Of a DNA stretch of 64,000 nucleotides, positions 26,688-35,763 are shown one piece after another. The notes beneath the pieces are model-generated. The model had not been told where the DNA came from. It was given only the letters and a program-made list of their open reading frames with translations, and did not search any database. Each line of letters opens with the position of its first letter. Position 1 is the stretch's first letter. Position numbers and translations under genes: made by a program. Location of the stretch: assembly GCF_024494575.1 (NCBI RefSeq), contig NZ_JANHDO010000002.1, positions 186,001 to 250,000 of the forward strand, in the 5' to 3' direction. This DNA is from Halorubrum salinum. GTDB taxonomy: Archaea > Halobacteriota > Halobacteria > Halobacteriales > Haloferacaceae.

Positions 26688-27323
26688 TCAGCCCTGTGCG
26701 CGCGCCAGCAGTCGGTCTCGAACCGTCTCCGCGACGCCCGACAGGTGCGCCTGCCCGAACAGTCCCACGAGCACCGCGCCGATGGTGTTGTAGGTGAGAT
26801 CGGAGACGGTGTCTTCGAGCCCGTGTTGGGCGAGCGGCATGTCGACGCCGGTCTCCGTCGCGACGATGTCGAGCCCGAACTCGAACAGCTCCCAGAGCAC
26901 GCCGAACGACAGCACGACGACGACGATGAAGACGAACGAGAACCGCGGCGGAATGCGGATCGCGTCGCTGTGGAGGTCGACCGCCCGAAGCGAGGTGTAT
27001 CCGGCGGCGGCGACGAGCGAAGCCGAGAGCGAGTGTGTGACGTGGTCCCACCACTCGATTCGGGCGTAGAACCCGGCCGATCCGACCGTGTGGAGGAAGA
27101 CGGCCATCGTGATCCACAACGCGAGCCACGGGTCGAGCGGGAGGTCGTAGCGGCGTTCGAGCGCCGCCGGGATCAGCGTGACGAGAAGCGAGATGACTCC
27201 GTTGCTTATCGCCTTCTGCTCACCGGCGAGGAAGCCGTACGCCACGATGGCGACGAGGAAGACCTGCATCGCGCCCGTGAGTCGGCGCTGCGACCGGATC
27301 GAGGGCCGGGGAAGCAGGCTCAT
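26688..27323 (-). CDS. Membrane protein resembling YjdF/DUF2238 family
   Basis: 211-residue polytopic membrane protein with about five to six hydrophobic helices. The motifs WWDHVTHSLSASLVAAAGY, LWELFEFGLD and LEDTVSDLTYNTIGAVLVG match the pattern I associate with the YjdF/DUF2238 membrane family (conserved His/Glu/Asp inside the membrane). Function is unknown. Its ATG overlaps the end of the upstream membrane-protein gene by 4 bases, so both are translated together and probably form a complex. Confidence 0.7.
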   Translation of the reverse strand: MSLLPRPSIRSQRRLTGAMQVFLVAIVAYGFLAGEQKAISNGVISLLVTLIPAALERRYDLPLDPWLALWITMAVFLHTVGSAGFYARIEWWDHVTHSLSASLVAAAGYTSLRAVDLHSDAIRIPPRFSFVFIVVVVLSFGVLWELFEFGLDIVATETGVDMPLAQHGLEDTVSDLTYNTIGAVLVGLFGQAHLSGVAETVRDRLLARAQG

Positions 27324-27988
27324 CGCCGCACCACCCGCCGGATCGCGCTGCGGAGTCGGCGACCGCGGCGTCGGAAGTAGCCGTCGAAGAGGAGTCCGGC
27401 CACGACCCCGGCCAGCGTGACGTAGATCCACTCGATCATCAGCGCGTCGTTCGTGGTCAGGTACGCGGTCCCGGCCGCCCGGTCGAGGTTCCAGCGGAGC
27501 ACGGTCCACACCGCGGCCGTCGCCAGCGTCGCCATCACCACGAAGACGACGGCGAACCAGTGGGTGACCCGCAGCGAGGTGAACATGTGGAGGTCGACGG
27601 TGATCACGAGCGCCAGCGCCGCGATCGCGACGTACGTCGCGAACGTCCCTAACTCGCCGCCGAGCAGCGCGCGCACGAGGACCGGCAACAGCGTGAGGCC
27701 GACGAGTTCCGCCGGCAGCATCGCCCGCCAGTCGCGTGCCGCGACGGTGGGCGCGAGCACGACCGCGCCGAGCCCGACGACGATCGACGCCGCCAACAGG
27801 TCGACGTCGAGCGCGCTCTCGACGAGGACGCCGAGGAGGACGGCGACCATCGCCCACGCGACGAGCGCGTTGTACCGCCCGTCGCGGACGAGCCGGGCGA
27901 GTCGGTCTTCGACCGTCTCCGGCTCGGCGGGTGGGTCGCCCGCGGGTTCCTCCTCGACATCTTCGTCGACGCCGCGGTGTTCGCTCAT
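27320..27988 (-). CDS. Haloarchaeal membrane protein of unknown function
   Basis: 222-residue protein with an acidic cytoplasmic N-terminus (about 45 residues) and about six membrane helices, ending in an Arg-rich tail (RRRGRRLRSAIRRVVRR). No family was recognised with confidence. A VTVDLHMFTSLRVTHWFA stretch with polar His residues in the membrane recalls the neighbouring YjdF-like protein, so the two may be distant paralogues. It is the first gene of a two-gene operon; the 4-base overlap with the second indicates translational coupling. Confidence 0.65.
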   Translation of the reverse strand: MSEHRGVDEDVEEEPAGDPPAEPETVEDRLARLVRDGRYNALVAWAMVAVLLGVLVESALDVDLLAASIVVGLGAVVLAPTVAARDWRAMLPAELVGLTLLPVLVRALLGGELGTFATYVAIAALALVITVDLHMFTSLRVTHWFAVVFVVMATLATAAVWTVLRWNLDRAAGTAYLTTNDALMIEWIYVTLAGVVAGLLFDGYFRRRGRRLRSAIRRVVRR

Positions 27989-28122
27989 ACGGAGTATCGG
28001 AGGCCGGCGAGGGATATAGGGGTTGCTCCGCCGGACGGCTCGATCCACCGGCGGACCTCATCGGACGAACGCGCGCCCGAACGAACGGACGCGTTTTTAT
28101 CCGCCACGCGCCTTCCGTCGGT

Positions 28123-28926
28123 ATGAACTGTCGGCGGTGCGGGACTCCCCTCCGAAAGCCCGGAGACTACTGTCTCACCTGCAACACCGCCAACGCCGAC
28201 GCCGTCGTCGCGGAGTTCGAATCGGACCGCGCGCGGCTCACGGTCCTCGACGAAGACGCGGTCGTCGGCGAGACGACGGTGACGACGCGCCCCGAAAGCG
28301 CGGAGCGGCTGAGCGAGGTCCAACTCCGCAACTTCGCCGGCCGCGTCGCCGACGAGATCCGCCGCAAGCGCCCCGACACCGTCTACGCCGCCGGTGCGCG
28401 CGAGCCGCTTCGAGAGACTCGCGCGCAACTGCACCACGAGTTCTACCGCGTCCCGGACGCGAAGGCAGGAGGGGAGAGCGGCCGCGGTACCGACGCGGCC
28501 GAGAGCGACCGAGACGACCGCGACGACCGCGACGTGGGCCCCGTCGTCGAGTGGGTGCTCGACCGTCGCGGCGACCGCGCGCTGGACGTGGTCGAGACGC
28601 CGCCGCGCGAGAAGATAGGCGGCTCGCACTCGACGCTCATCGGCGACCGCAAGGGGCGAAAGGCCGTCGGCACGGTCGCGGAGCATCCTCACGTCAAGAA
28701 GATCGTCCCGGGACCGATCGACGCCGGCGGCACGGGATCGCGAACGGGCCTCCGCGCGAAAGCGACTCGCGCCGGTACTAACGGAAACGTTCGACTCCTC
28801 CTTCGCGACGGCTCCAGCGTGCAGGAGAATCGGATCGTTACCACCGCGATGGACCGCGAGACCGGCGAGCGCGTGCGCGACGACCTCAACGAAGCCCTGC
28901 GAGACGCGGGGCTGCAAGACGAGTGA
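28123..28926 (+). CDS. DUF2103-domain zinc-ribbon protein
   Basis: 267-residue soluble protein. It begins with a zinc ribbon (CRRCGTPL...YCLTCN). The C-terminal half contains the DUF2103-like core GGSHSTLIGDRKGRKAVG followed by HPHVKKIVPGPI and a basic segment GLRAKATRAGTNGNVRLLL. The family is archaeal and predicted to bind metal or nucleic acid; no function is established to my knowledge. An Asp-rich linker (about residues 120-140) is a halophilic insertion. GTTTTTATC about 30 bases before the ATG is a good promoter box. Confidence 0.85.
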   Translation: MNCRRCGTPLRKPGDYCLTCNTANADAVVAEFESDRARLTVLDEDAVVGETTVTTRPESAERLSEVQLRNFAGRVADEIRRKRPDTVYAAGAREPLRETRAQLHHEFYRVPDAKAGGESGRGTDAAESDRDDRDDRDVGPVVEWVLDRRGDRALDVVETPPREKIGGSHSTLIGDRKGRKAVGTVAEHPHVKKIVPGPIDAGGTGSRTGLRAKATRAGTNGNVRLLLRDGSSVQENRIVTTAMDRETGERVRDDLNEALRDAGLQDE

Positions 28927-29101
28927 GAACGGGCTGACAGGGTGCGGAAACCCGCCGGGCTCTCTCCGTTGTCCGGATCCGATCAGTGGTGATCAGATAC
29001 CGTGGAAGGTGGAAGCGATCCGGCTACGTCTCCGGTTTCAGTGGCCTATACTCCCGATCTGCTTCGCGAGATTTTTCACGAAACCGGGCGTGTTCTCGGA
29101 C

Positions 29102-29830
29102 GTGAACCTCCTCGTCACGCTCGGTGCCGGCGTCGTCTTCGGACTGGCACTCGCCGCGCCGCCCGGTCCGATGAACGCCGTGATAGCCGAGGAGTCGGTG
29201 CTTCGCGGACGGGTGGCCGGGGTCCGTGCGGGACTCGGTGCCGCCACCGCCGACGCGATATTCTTCCTGCTCGCGTACCTCGGCGTCGTCGCGGTCGTCG
29301 AGTCGCTCCCGCTGTTGCGGGCCGTCATGATCGCGGTCGGGGGCGTCTTGATGCTGTACTTCGCCGTCGACGCGGCTCGCGGGGCACGGGCGTCGTTCCG
29401 CCCCACGTCCGGAGGCGAGCCGTCGATCGAAGCCGGCAAGGGGTTCCGTAAGGCGCTGGTGCTCGCGCTGACGAACCCCTATCAGGTGCTGTTCTGGCTG
29501 ACGGTCGGCGTCGGACTGCTCCGTCCCGGCGAACTCGACGTGCTGGCGCGGCTGCCCGTGGTCGGTGCGGACCTAGCCGGGACCCTCGTCGTCGCCACCG
29601 GGTCGCCGGCGCTGATAGGCGGGTTCTTCCTCGGCGTTTTAACGTGGATCGTGGGGTTCCCGACCGGTCTCGTCGCGGCCGAACGGCGGATCGAGACGTT
29701 CGCCCCCGTCGTCGCCGTCGGCTCTGCGCTCGTGCTCGCCGGATTCGGCGTCTACTTCCTGTACGACGCCGCGACGACGCTCGGGGCGACATCGATCGTC
29801 GACACCGTCAGCGCGCTCGTGGCGGGGTAA
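29102..29830 (+). CDS. LysE-family translocator
   Basis: 242-residue membrane exporter of the LysE/RhtB family, which expels amino acids or related metabolites. The N-terminal family motif GLALAAPPGPMNAVIAEES is clear, and about six hydrophobic helices follow. A central segment ALTNPYQVLFWLTVGVGLL is also typical. The GTG at 29102 is chosen because a T-rich box (GATTTTTCAC) lies about 25-34 bases upstream and the LysE domain begins immediately. The in-frame ATG at 29009 would add 31 residues that do not look like the family. Substrate unknown. Confidence 0.82.
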   Translation: MNLLVTLGAGVVFGLALAAPPGPMNAVIAEESVLRGRVAGVRAGLGAATADAIFFLLAYLGVVAVVESLPLLRAVMIAVGGVLMLYFAVDAARGARASFRPTSGGEPSIEAGKGFRKALVLALTNPYQVLFWLTVGVGLLRPGELDVLARLPVVGADLAGTLVVATGSPALIGGFFLGVLTWIVGFPTGLVAAERRIETFAPVVAVGSALVLAGFGVYFLYDAATTLGATSIVDTVSALVAG

Positions 29831-29947
29831 CAGTCAGCACAGAACGAAACGCGGCGAGAAACGACGGCTTCGGCGAGTACCGTGCCGGCGGACTGCGGCA
29901 AGAATCGGACGGGTTCGGAGCGGGGCGGCTGAGCGGCAGTCGGCGAG

Positions 29948-30643
29948 TCAGTCGGCCGCTTCGGGCTCTTCGACGGCCTGACTCTCGGCCGCCGCCTCGG
30001 CGGCCTCGGCCTTCTCCTCTTCTTCTTTTTTGGCTTTGATCTTCTTCAGCCGGAAGATCTCTTCGCGCTCCTGCTCTTCGAGCTTCTGTTCGATGTACTC
30101 CTGATTCTCGTATAGGCGGGGCAAGAGCGTGAACTCCAGGGCGTTCACGCGGCGCTTCGTGGTCTCGATCTCCGTGAGCATCTTCTTCATCGCCGTCTCG
30201 ACCTCGGCGGCGAGGATGATCGATTCGAGCAGCTCCTCGTAGGCGTCCGCGGCCTCGTCGATGCGGGCGGACGAGCCGAGCAGCCCGTAGCCCCGCTCGT
30301 CGAGGCTCTTTTTCACCTTCGAGGACTCGATCTGGGGAACGACGACCCCCATGATGTTCTTCGACTGCGTCGTGATCTCCGGGTGCTCTTTCAGCGCCGC
30401 GGCCGCGCCCCGAACGGCGACGTCGCCCTCCATTGCTCGGGCCATGTCGATCTTCCGCTGGGCCGTCTCGTAGTTCTCAGAGACGTCCGATCGGACATCC
30501 TGCGCTTGGTCGAGGATGTCCATGAACTCCATGATGAGGCCGTCACGCTTCTGTTCGAGGGTGTCGTGACCGCGCTCGGAGAGTTCGATGCGGTCCTCGA
30601 TCGCCATCAGGTTCTTGCGTGTCGGTTTGACGTCCTTGGCCAT
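29948..30643 (-). CDS. atpD: A-type ATP synthase subunit D
   Basis: 231-residue central-stalk subunit that rotates inside the A3B3 head. The N-terminus [32 protein letters not shown] and the C-terminal coiled coil ([35 protein letters not shown]) are diagnostic. The last 30 residues are an Ala/Glu-rich tail. In the usual archaeal order this gene follows atpB closely. Here it is about 3.7 kb away, separated by crtY, bop and bat. An apparent promoter (30679-30688) would allow its own transcription. Confidence 0.96.
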   Translation of the reverse strand: MAKDVKPTRKNLMAIEDRIELSERGHDTLEQKRDGLIMEFMDILDQAQDVRSDVSENYETAQRKIDMARAMEGDVAVRGAAAALKEHPEITTQSKNIMGVVVPQIESSKVKKSLDERGYGLLGSSARIDEAADAYEELLESIILAAEVETAMKKMLTEIETTKRRVNALEFTLLPRLYENQEYIEQKLEEQEREEIFRLKKIKAKKEEEEKAEAAEAAAESQAVEEPEAAD

Positions 30644-30678
30644 CTATTGAGGAGAGATAACGAACCGAGCCTGTTAAC

Positions 30679-30688
30679 CTTTTATTGT
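30679..30688 (-). promoter_or_regulatory. Probable promoter of atpD
   Basis: On the minus strand CAATAAAAGG lies 36-45 bases before the atpD ATG, within an AT-rich island. It would give a short leader of about 10-15 bases and independent expression of subunit D. Confidence 0.5.
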
Positions 30689-30757
30689 TTGCCGACGAGA
30701 CGCCCGAGACCGGAACCGTCAGATCGCGCTCTCACGGGTCTCGACCCGACCGCCGCG

Positions 30758-31585
30758 TCAGTCGCCACCGAACTCGGCGGACGTCCGGTCCGGGTCGTCG
30801 GCCGGTCGTCGGTCACCGGCCGCCGTCTCCGTCGTCCACCGAACCGTCACCAGCCGGTAGAGGATCAGCCCCTGTACGACGAACAGGTTCGTCACGAGGA
30901 AGAACGTCGCCTCTTCGATCGGGAGCCCCCCGATCGTGAGCCCCGTGGTGTACCGCGCTGAGAGCACCCAGATCCCGAACTCGATTGCGATCCGGTCCGC
31001 GAGACAGAGGTACAGCGTCGGGAGGAGCGTCCCGAGCGCGACGGTCCGACGGCGCGTCCAGAGCTGCGGGGCACCGACGATCCACTGCAGCGCTAGCACC
31101 GGTGCCGCCCACGCGAGGACCGCACCGAGGTAGAACGCGCCGTCAGTGCCGAGAAACCGCCACCCGGCGAGTCCGATTCCGGTCGCGACCGCGAGCCCCC
31201 CGACCCGCCACGCGACCGGACTGCCGCCCCGCTCCCACGTCGCGTCCGCCTCGAAGTGTGAGAGCCACAGCGCGGTTATCCACGGCTGCACGACGATGAA
31301 CAGGTACTCTTCGAGCGGCGCGTGCCAGAGCCGAAGCAGGGTTCGCTCCTCGCCGTACCACCACACGCCCCTGGCGATGAGGTAGTTGTCCCACGGCGTC
31401 GTGTACGCCAGCGCGACGACGGTGATGATCACCACGCCGGCCCAGTAGTGTCGCCAACCGCGTGGCCGGTGAGCGTCGCTCCCTGCATCCACAGACCGGC
31501 TCACGAAGCCGGTCGCGATGAGGAACAGCACGGCTGGTACGAGGAACGCGAGGTGAAACTGGATGTAGGTGAACGGGACGATCAT
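30758..31585 (-). CDS. crtY: Lycopene beta-cyclase, CrtYcd type
   Basis: 275-residue membrane enzyme with seven or so hydrophobic helices, made of two fused CrtYc/CrtYd-like halves. Each half has the conserved PxE(E) motif: APLEEYLFIVVQPW in the first and LPIEEATFFLVTNL in the second. PWDN occurs in YTTPWDNYLI. It closes the rings of lycopene to give beta-carotene, the precursor cleaved to retinal for bacteriorhodopsin. It lies 122 bases downstream of bop on the same strand, consistent with a shared light-energy function. The cleaving enzyme (Brp/Blh) is not in the window. Confidence 0.94.
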   Translation of the reverse strand: MIVPFTYIQFHLAFLVPAVLFLIATGFVSRSVDAGSDAHRPRGWRHYWAGVVIITVVALAYTTPWDNYLIARGVWWYGEERTLLRLWHAPLEEYLFIVVQPWITALWLSHFEADATWERGGSPVAWRVGGLAVATGIGLAGWRFLGTDGAFYLGAVLAWAAPVLALQWIVGAPQLWTRRRTVALGTLLPTLYLCLADRIAIEFGIWVLSARYTTGLTIGGLPIEEATFFLVTNLFVVQGLILYRLVTVRWTTETAAGDRRPADDPDRTSAEFGGD

Positions 31586-31707
31586 CGGTGGGTTCGAGTG
31601 GCCGCACGGATCGATTCGCGGGACGCGTCAGGCGGCGGCGACGCGCCGCCGGACAGCGGCGTCAGCGATGCTCCGGCGCGGAGCGCGGACCGAGTCGTTT
31701 GCGCCGG

Positions 31708-32457
31708 TCAGTCGGCCGCTCCCGGCTCGGCGGCCGCCGATCCGGCGGCGTCGAGCACCTCGCGGCTCGACAGCAGGATGAAGCCGAAGCCGACCTTCGC
31801 GACCAGATCGAGCACCATGAACCCGGCCGTCTCGATGTTGAGCGAGACGATCTGGAGCCCCTCGGTCCCGAGGAGCCACCACACCGGGTACACGAGCCAG
31901 ACGACGACGATCAGCGTCCGGAGCGTGCTGAACGTCGACGCGGCCTGTCCGGACAACCGGGAGGCCTTCTCGTCGAGCGAGCCGTACAGCATGTACAGGA
32001 GCACGAGCAGGAAGCCGGTGGAGACGCCCCACCAGACGAGCCGCGTCCCGCCCGCCGAGAGCACGGCCGCGCTCGTCGACAGCGTCGCGATCGCACCGGT
32101 ACCGATCATCAGCACGTCGAGACCGACGAGCGAGGCGAGCTGGTTCCGGTTCGCCCCGGCGAGAAGTCCGAGGTCGATGAGGAGCAGCGGCGTCGTGAAC
32201 AGCCAGTCGGTGTACCGCGCCCAGTAGATGGGCAGCTCCTCGCCGCCGAGCGTCACCGTCGTCAGTCCGAACCCGAGCGCCATCGCGAGGTAGTTGACGA
32301 ACGCGATGGCGGTGATGAATATCGTGACTATATAGAACTCTTGTCGCCGCCTATCGGTCTCACCCCAGCCCCTAGCGATGAAGTACAGCATCCCTAGGAA
32401 CATACCTAGCGTCCCGATCCACAGCCAAATCCCTTCGCTACCGGGTTGTGCCATCAT
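31708..32457 (-). CDS. bop: Bacteriorhodopsin-type light-driven proton pump
   Basis: 249-residue seven-helix retinal protein. All key proton-pump residues are present. Arg81 and Asp84 ([10 protein letters not shown]) correspond to Arg82 and the counter-ion Asp85. Asp95 ([11 protein letters not shown]) corresponds to proton donor Asp96. Glu199 and Glu209 correspond to the release group Glu194/Glu204. Asp217 and the retinal Schiff-base Lys221 ([11 protein letters not shown]) correspond to Asp212/Lys216. Chloride pumps have Thr at the first Asp, and sensory rhodopsins lack the Asp96 equivalent, so neither fits. Sequence flavour ([32 protein letters not shown]) is closest to my memory of the Haloquadratum bacteriorhodopsin. 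The start could be either of two adjacent ATGs. Confidence 0.97.
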   Translation of the reverse strand: MMAQPGSEGIWLWIGTLGMFLGMLYFIARGWGETDRRRQEFYIVTIFITAIAFVNYLAMALGFGLTTVTLGGEELPIYWARYTDWLFTTPLLLIDLGLLAGANRNQLASLVGLDVLMIGTGAIATLSTSAAVLSAGGTRLVWWGVSTGFLLVLLYMLYGSLDEKASRLSGQAASTFSTLRTLIVVVWLVYPVWWLLGTEGLQIVSLNIETAGFMVLDLVAKVGFGFILLSSREVLDAAGSAAAEPGAAD

Positions 32458-32461
32458 GGCG

Positions 32462-32514
32462 CATTTATCAGTACGTCGCGAGTTCTACTAAGCGACGTAC
32501 ACAACCAGTGTGGT
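32462..32514 (-). promoter_or_regulatory. bop promoter region: UAS-like element and 9-bp inverted repeat
   Basis: Reading the minus strand toward bop: ACCACACTGGTTGTG (32500-32514) resembles the bop upstream activator sequence of Halobacterium (ACCcnACTAGTTnG as I recall it), the site linked to Bat activation. Next come GTACGTCGC (32492-32500) and GCGACGTAC (32471-32479), perfect 9-bp inverted arms separated by 12 bases. The TTAGTAG between them is at the TATA position, about 28-35 bases before the ATG. An AT-rich TGATAAATG (32462-32470) lies immediately before the start codons. Confidence 0.6.
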
Positions 32515-32572
32515 ACGCCTCGGTCGTCGACCGGATCCGCGTGCACGTCCGTTCCACGCGTTCCGCGTGAGA

Positions 32573-34240
32573 CTACCGCTCGAAGATCGCCGCCGCGATC
32601 TTGCGCTGTGCCGCGCGCAAGTGCTGGTGGAACGTCGATCGCGTGACGCCCATCGAGTCGGCGATCTCGTCGCCGTTCGTCTCGTGCGGCCACTCGAAGT
32701 ACCCGCTCGTGTGTGCGCGTACCAGCGCGGCTCGCTGTCGCGGCGTCAGCCGCGATTCGACCTCGGCGACGAACTCGCGGCGGGTCTCGTGCGTCTGTTC
32801 CCGCCGCCGATAGCTGCGAAGGTCCGCGCCCGAAAGGCGCTCTAACGCGTCCGCCGCGAGCGAGCGGGCCAGCGCCTCCCGGCCGACCTCGATCGTCGCG
32901 ACCGCGACGCCATCGGACACGTCCCAACTGCACAGCTCGCCGCTGTACTCCCGTATCAACTCCGCCAGCGGGGTCTCGTCGAACGACAGTTCGACCACTG
33001 GCGTGTCCGTCTCCGCGGCGAGGATCGAACGGACGGAGACGCCCGCCGCCTCGGCTGCGGCGTGAACCGTCTCGGCGTCCACGTCCGCCGCGCCGTCCAG
33101 CTCGAACAGCAGCGACCGCTCGGCGCGGTCACCGACGGTACCGGTGTGGCGGAGCGAACACGACAGCGCCTCGCTGAACGAGCCGAGGGGATGAGAAGCG
33201 AGCGCCAACTGGAACCGGACGACGCTGTCCCCGCGGAGCGTCCGCTGGCTCTCCAGCGCGTTGATGCCGATCGCGACGGTCCGGCCGAGCGCCGTCAACA
33301 CGTCCCGCTCGTGGCGGCGGAACTCCTCTGTCTGCGCGTAGACGGCGATGACGCCGTAGGTCGCCTCGCCGAAGTGGAGCGGCACGCCCGCGACCGCGGC
33401 CGCCTCGGCCGGATCCTCCGGACCGATCGGTTCGAGTCGCACGCGACGGTCGGCCACCGCCGCCGCGACGGCGGCTTCGACCGGCCGATCCCCGGCGTCG
33501 CCGGCCGCAACCGAGACCGACTCGACCGCCACCCCGACCTCGCCCTCCGAAGCGTGCGGTTCGACCGTTTCGGTCGCCGGGTCGTAGGTCCCGATCCACG
33601 CGCTGGAGTACGTGTCCGCGATGCTCCGGACGACCGCCCGACGCAGCTCTTCCCGCGACGACGCCAGCGCCACCGCCTCCGTGACGTCGGCGACGACGCC
33701 GTCCAGCCGCTCCAAGAGACGCGCTTGTGCGGTCCGCTCGTGTTCGATCCGCGTCGCCCGGTCCGACGCGGCCTGCTCTGCCCGCTTCCGGCGCGTGACG
33801 TCTTGTTGAAAGCCGACGTAGTACGCGACCTCACCCGATTCGTCCCGAAGCGGTGCGATCGTCACCTCGTTCCAGAAGCGGTCACCGCTCCGACGGTAGT
33901 TGCGGAGTTCGACCGTCACGGCCTCGCCGTTCTCGATTGCGGTGCGCATCTGTCGCACCGGCTTCTCCCGCGTCTCCTCTCCCTGAAGGAACCGACAGTT
34001 ACGACCGACCGCGTACGACGGCGAGTACCCGGTCATCCGCTCGAACGCCGCGTTCACGTAGATCAGCGGCATGTCCGGCTGGCTCGCGTCCGCGATCGTG
34101 ATTCCGACCGGTGCCTCGTCCATCGTCCGCGTCTTCAACGCCTCGTCGACGGCGTCGGTGCTCGCCGACCGCACCGATCCGGACGCGCGTGCCGACCGTG
34201 TCGACCCCTGATCGAGATCCGGGTTCTCCGGCCGTGTCAT
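32573..34240 (-). CDS. bat: Bat-type bacterio-opsin activator with LOV/PAS, GAF and HTH domains
   Basis: 555-residue regulator encoded just upstream of bop on the same strand. An N-terminal PAS/LOV domain (about residues 38-152) contains GRNCRFLQG with the photoactive-type Cys82. The flavin-contact residues are also there: Asn114 and Asn124 (NYRRSGDRFWNEVTIAPL) and Gln145 (YVGFQQD). A GAF-like domain follows (about 180-325), then a Bat-specific region. The C-terminal HTH_10 domain (LTPRQRAALVRAHTSGYFEWP, then VTRSTFHQHLRAAQRK) binds DNA. In Halobacterium, Bat activates bop in response to low oxygen and light. Here bop, crtY and possibly itself are likely targets. Confidence 0.93.
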   Translation of the reverse strand: MTRPENPDLDQGSTRSARASGSVRSASTDAVDEALKTRTMDEAPVGITIADASQPDMPLIYVNAAFERMTGYSPSYAVGRNCRFLQGEETREKPVRQMRTAIENGEAVTVELRNYRRSGDRFWNEVTIAPLRDESGEVAYYVGFQQDVTRRKRAEQAASDRATRIEHERTAQARLLERLDGVVADVTEAVALASSREELRRAVVRSIADTYSSAWIGTYDPATETVEPHASEGEVGVAVESVSVAAGDAGDRPVEAAVAAAVADRRVRLEPIGPEDPAEAAAVAGVPLHFGEATYGVIAVYAQTEEFRRHERDVLTALGRTVAIGINALESQRTLRGDSVVRFQLALASHPLGSFSEALSCSLRHTGTVGDRAERSLLFELDGAADVDAETVHAAAEAAGVSVRSILAAETDTPVVELSFDETPLAELIREYSGELCSWDVSDGVAVATIEVGREALARSLAADALERLSGADLRSYRRREQTHETRREFVAEVESRLTPRQRAALVRAHTSGYFEWPHETNGDEIADSMGVTRSTFHQHLRAAQRKIAAAIFER

Positions 34241-34302
34241 GTACGAACATGGCGTCGAACGACCAAAACGTACGGGGTCGACGAGTCCGGGTCGCGGCGC
34301 AG

Positions 34303-34316
34303 CCGCTCGCGAGCGG
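34303..34316. terminator. GC palindrome between atpB and bat, possible terminator
   Basis: CCGCTCGCGAGCGG is a perfect 14-base palindrome in the 99-base gap downstream of atpB (minus strand). It is preceded on that strand by a short T-rich stretch (TTCGTTTTC). It may mark the end of the main ATP synthase transcript before bat. Confidence 0.35.
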
Positions 34317-34339
34317 TCGAAAACGAAGGGAAAGCCGCG

Positions 34340-35761
34340 TCAGTCGGCCACTTCGACGACTTCGCGCTCGGAGTCGTCCTCGCGGTAGTGCTCTTCGATG
34401 AACTCCTCGTCGATCCGGTTGAGTGCGTCTTTCGGCAGCATCGAGAGCAGGTCCCAGCCGATAGAGAGCGTCTCCTCGATGGTGCGGTTCGTCTCGAAGC
34501 CCTGGTCGACGAACTCCGATTCGAAGGCGTCCGCGAAGTCGAGGTACTTGTTGTCGAGTTCGGAGAGCGCCTCGCGGCCGACGATGTTCACGAGGTCGCG
34601 GAGGTCTTCGCCCTCCGCGTACGCCGCGAACATCTGGTCTTTCACGTCGGCGTGGTCCTCGCGGGTGAGCCCCTCGCCGATCCCGTCGTCCATCAGCCGC
34701 GACAGGCTGGGGAGGACGTTGATCGGCGGCTGCAGGCCCTGACTGTTCAGGTCGGGGTCGACGTAGATCTGTCCCTCCGTGATGTATCCGGTCAGGTCCG
34801 GGATCGGGTGGGTGTCGTCGTCGCCCGGCATCGTGAGGATCGGGATCTGGGTCACCGAACCGTCACGGCCTTGGATCCGACCGGCGCGCTCGTACAGCTG
34901 CGCCAGGTCGGTGTACATGTACCCGGGGTAGCCACGCCGGCCGGGGACCTCCTCGCGGGCCGCCCCGATCTCGCGGAGCGCCTCGCAGTAGTTGGTCATG
35001 TCCGTCAGGATGACGAGGACGTGGTAGTCCTTCTCGAAGGCGAGGTACTCGGCCGTCGTCAGGACCATCCGCGGCGTGACCGTCCGCTCGACTGCGGGGT
35101 CGTCCGCGAGGTTCATGAAGACGACGGAGCGCTCTAAGGCGCCGGTGCGCTCGAAGTCCTCCATGAACTCGTTGGCCTCCTCTTGGGTGATCCCCATCGC
35201 GCCGAAGATGACGGCGAACTCGGAGCTCTCCTCGTCGTCGCCCTCCTCCTCTTCGGGGACGCTGGCCTGCCGGGCGATCTGCATCGCCAGTTCGCTGTGC
35301 GGCTGGCCGGAGCTGGAGAAGATCGGGAGCTTCTGGCCGCGAACGAGCGTGTTCATCCCGTCGATCGCGGAGACGCCCGTCTCGATGAACTCCTCCGGGT
35401 ACTCCCGGGAGTAGGGGTTGATCGCCGCGCCGACGATGTCTTGGCGCTCCTCGGGGACGATCTCGGGTCCGTCGTCGATCGGACGGCCCGACCCGTCGAG
35501 GACCCGTCCGAGCAGGTCCTCGGTGACGGGCATCTTCATCGTCTCGCCCAGGAAGCGGACGGACGCGTTCTGGTCGATACCGGAGGTGCCCTCGAACACC
35601 TGAATGGCGACGACGCCATCCGAGGATTCGAGCACCTGTCCGCGCAGCGTCTCCCCCTGTGCCGTCTCGATCTCGACGATCTCGTCGTAGCCGATGGCCT
35701 CGTCGACCTCGGCGTACACCAGCGGGCCGCTGATCTCGGTGATGGTTTGGTACTCTTTCAT
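34340..35761 (-). CDS. atpB: A-type ATP synthase subunit B (regulatory nucleotide-binding)
   Basis: 473-residue B subunit of the A3B3 head, non-catalytic. It opens with [20 protein letters not shown] and contains [19 protein letters not shown] in place of a functional P-loop. The family signatures [15 protein letters not shown] and [20 protein letters not shown] are present. The C-terminus is acidic. It is the last gene of the contiguous block H-I-K-E-C-F-A-B, starting 2 bases after atpA ends. The bat gene follows after 99 bases, whereas subunit D would normally be expected near here. Confidence 0.97.
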   Translation of the reverse strand: MKEYQTITEISGPLVYAEVDEAIGYDEIVEIETAQGETLRGQVLESSDGVVAIQVFEGTSGIDQNASVRFLGETMKMPVTEDLLGRVLDGSGRPIDDGPEIVPEERQDIVGAAINPYSREYPEEFIETGVSAIDGMNTLVRGQKLPIFSSSGQPHSELAMQIARQASVPEEEEGDDEESSEFAVIFGAMGITQEEANEFMEDFERTGALERSVVFMNLADDPAVERTVTPRMVLTTAEYLAFEKDYHVLVILTDMTNYCEALREIGAAREEVPGRRGYPGYMYTDLAQLYERAGRIQGRDGSVTQIPILTMPGDDDTHPIPDLTGYITEGQIYVDPDLNSQGLQPPINVLPSLSRLMDDGIGEGLTREDHADVKDQMFAAYAEGEDLRDLVNIVGREALSELDNKYLDFADAFESEFVDQGFETNRTIEETLSIGWDLLSMLPKDALNRIDEEFIEEHYREDDSEREVVEVAD

Positions 35762-35763
35762 TG

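Noticed and set aside
29009-29101. Longer N-terminus for the LysE-family exporter
   Set aside because: A promoter-like box lies inside this stretch and the domain starts at the GTG at 29102.
31708-32457. Halorhodopsin or sensory rhodopsin
   Set aside because: Asp at the counter-ion and proton-donor positions and the Glu release pair are those of a proton pump; no transducer gene is adjacent.
33062-35137. 691-codon plus-strand open frame across bat and atpB
   Set aside because: Opposite-strand shadow of two well-supported genes; no family-like sequence.
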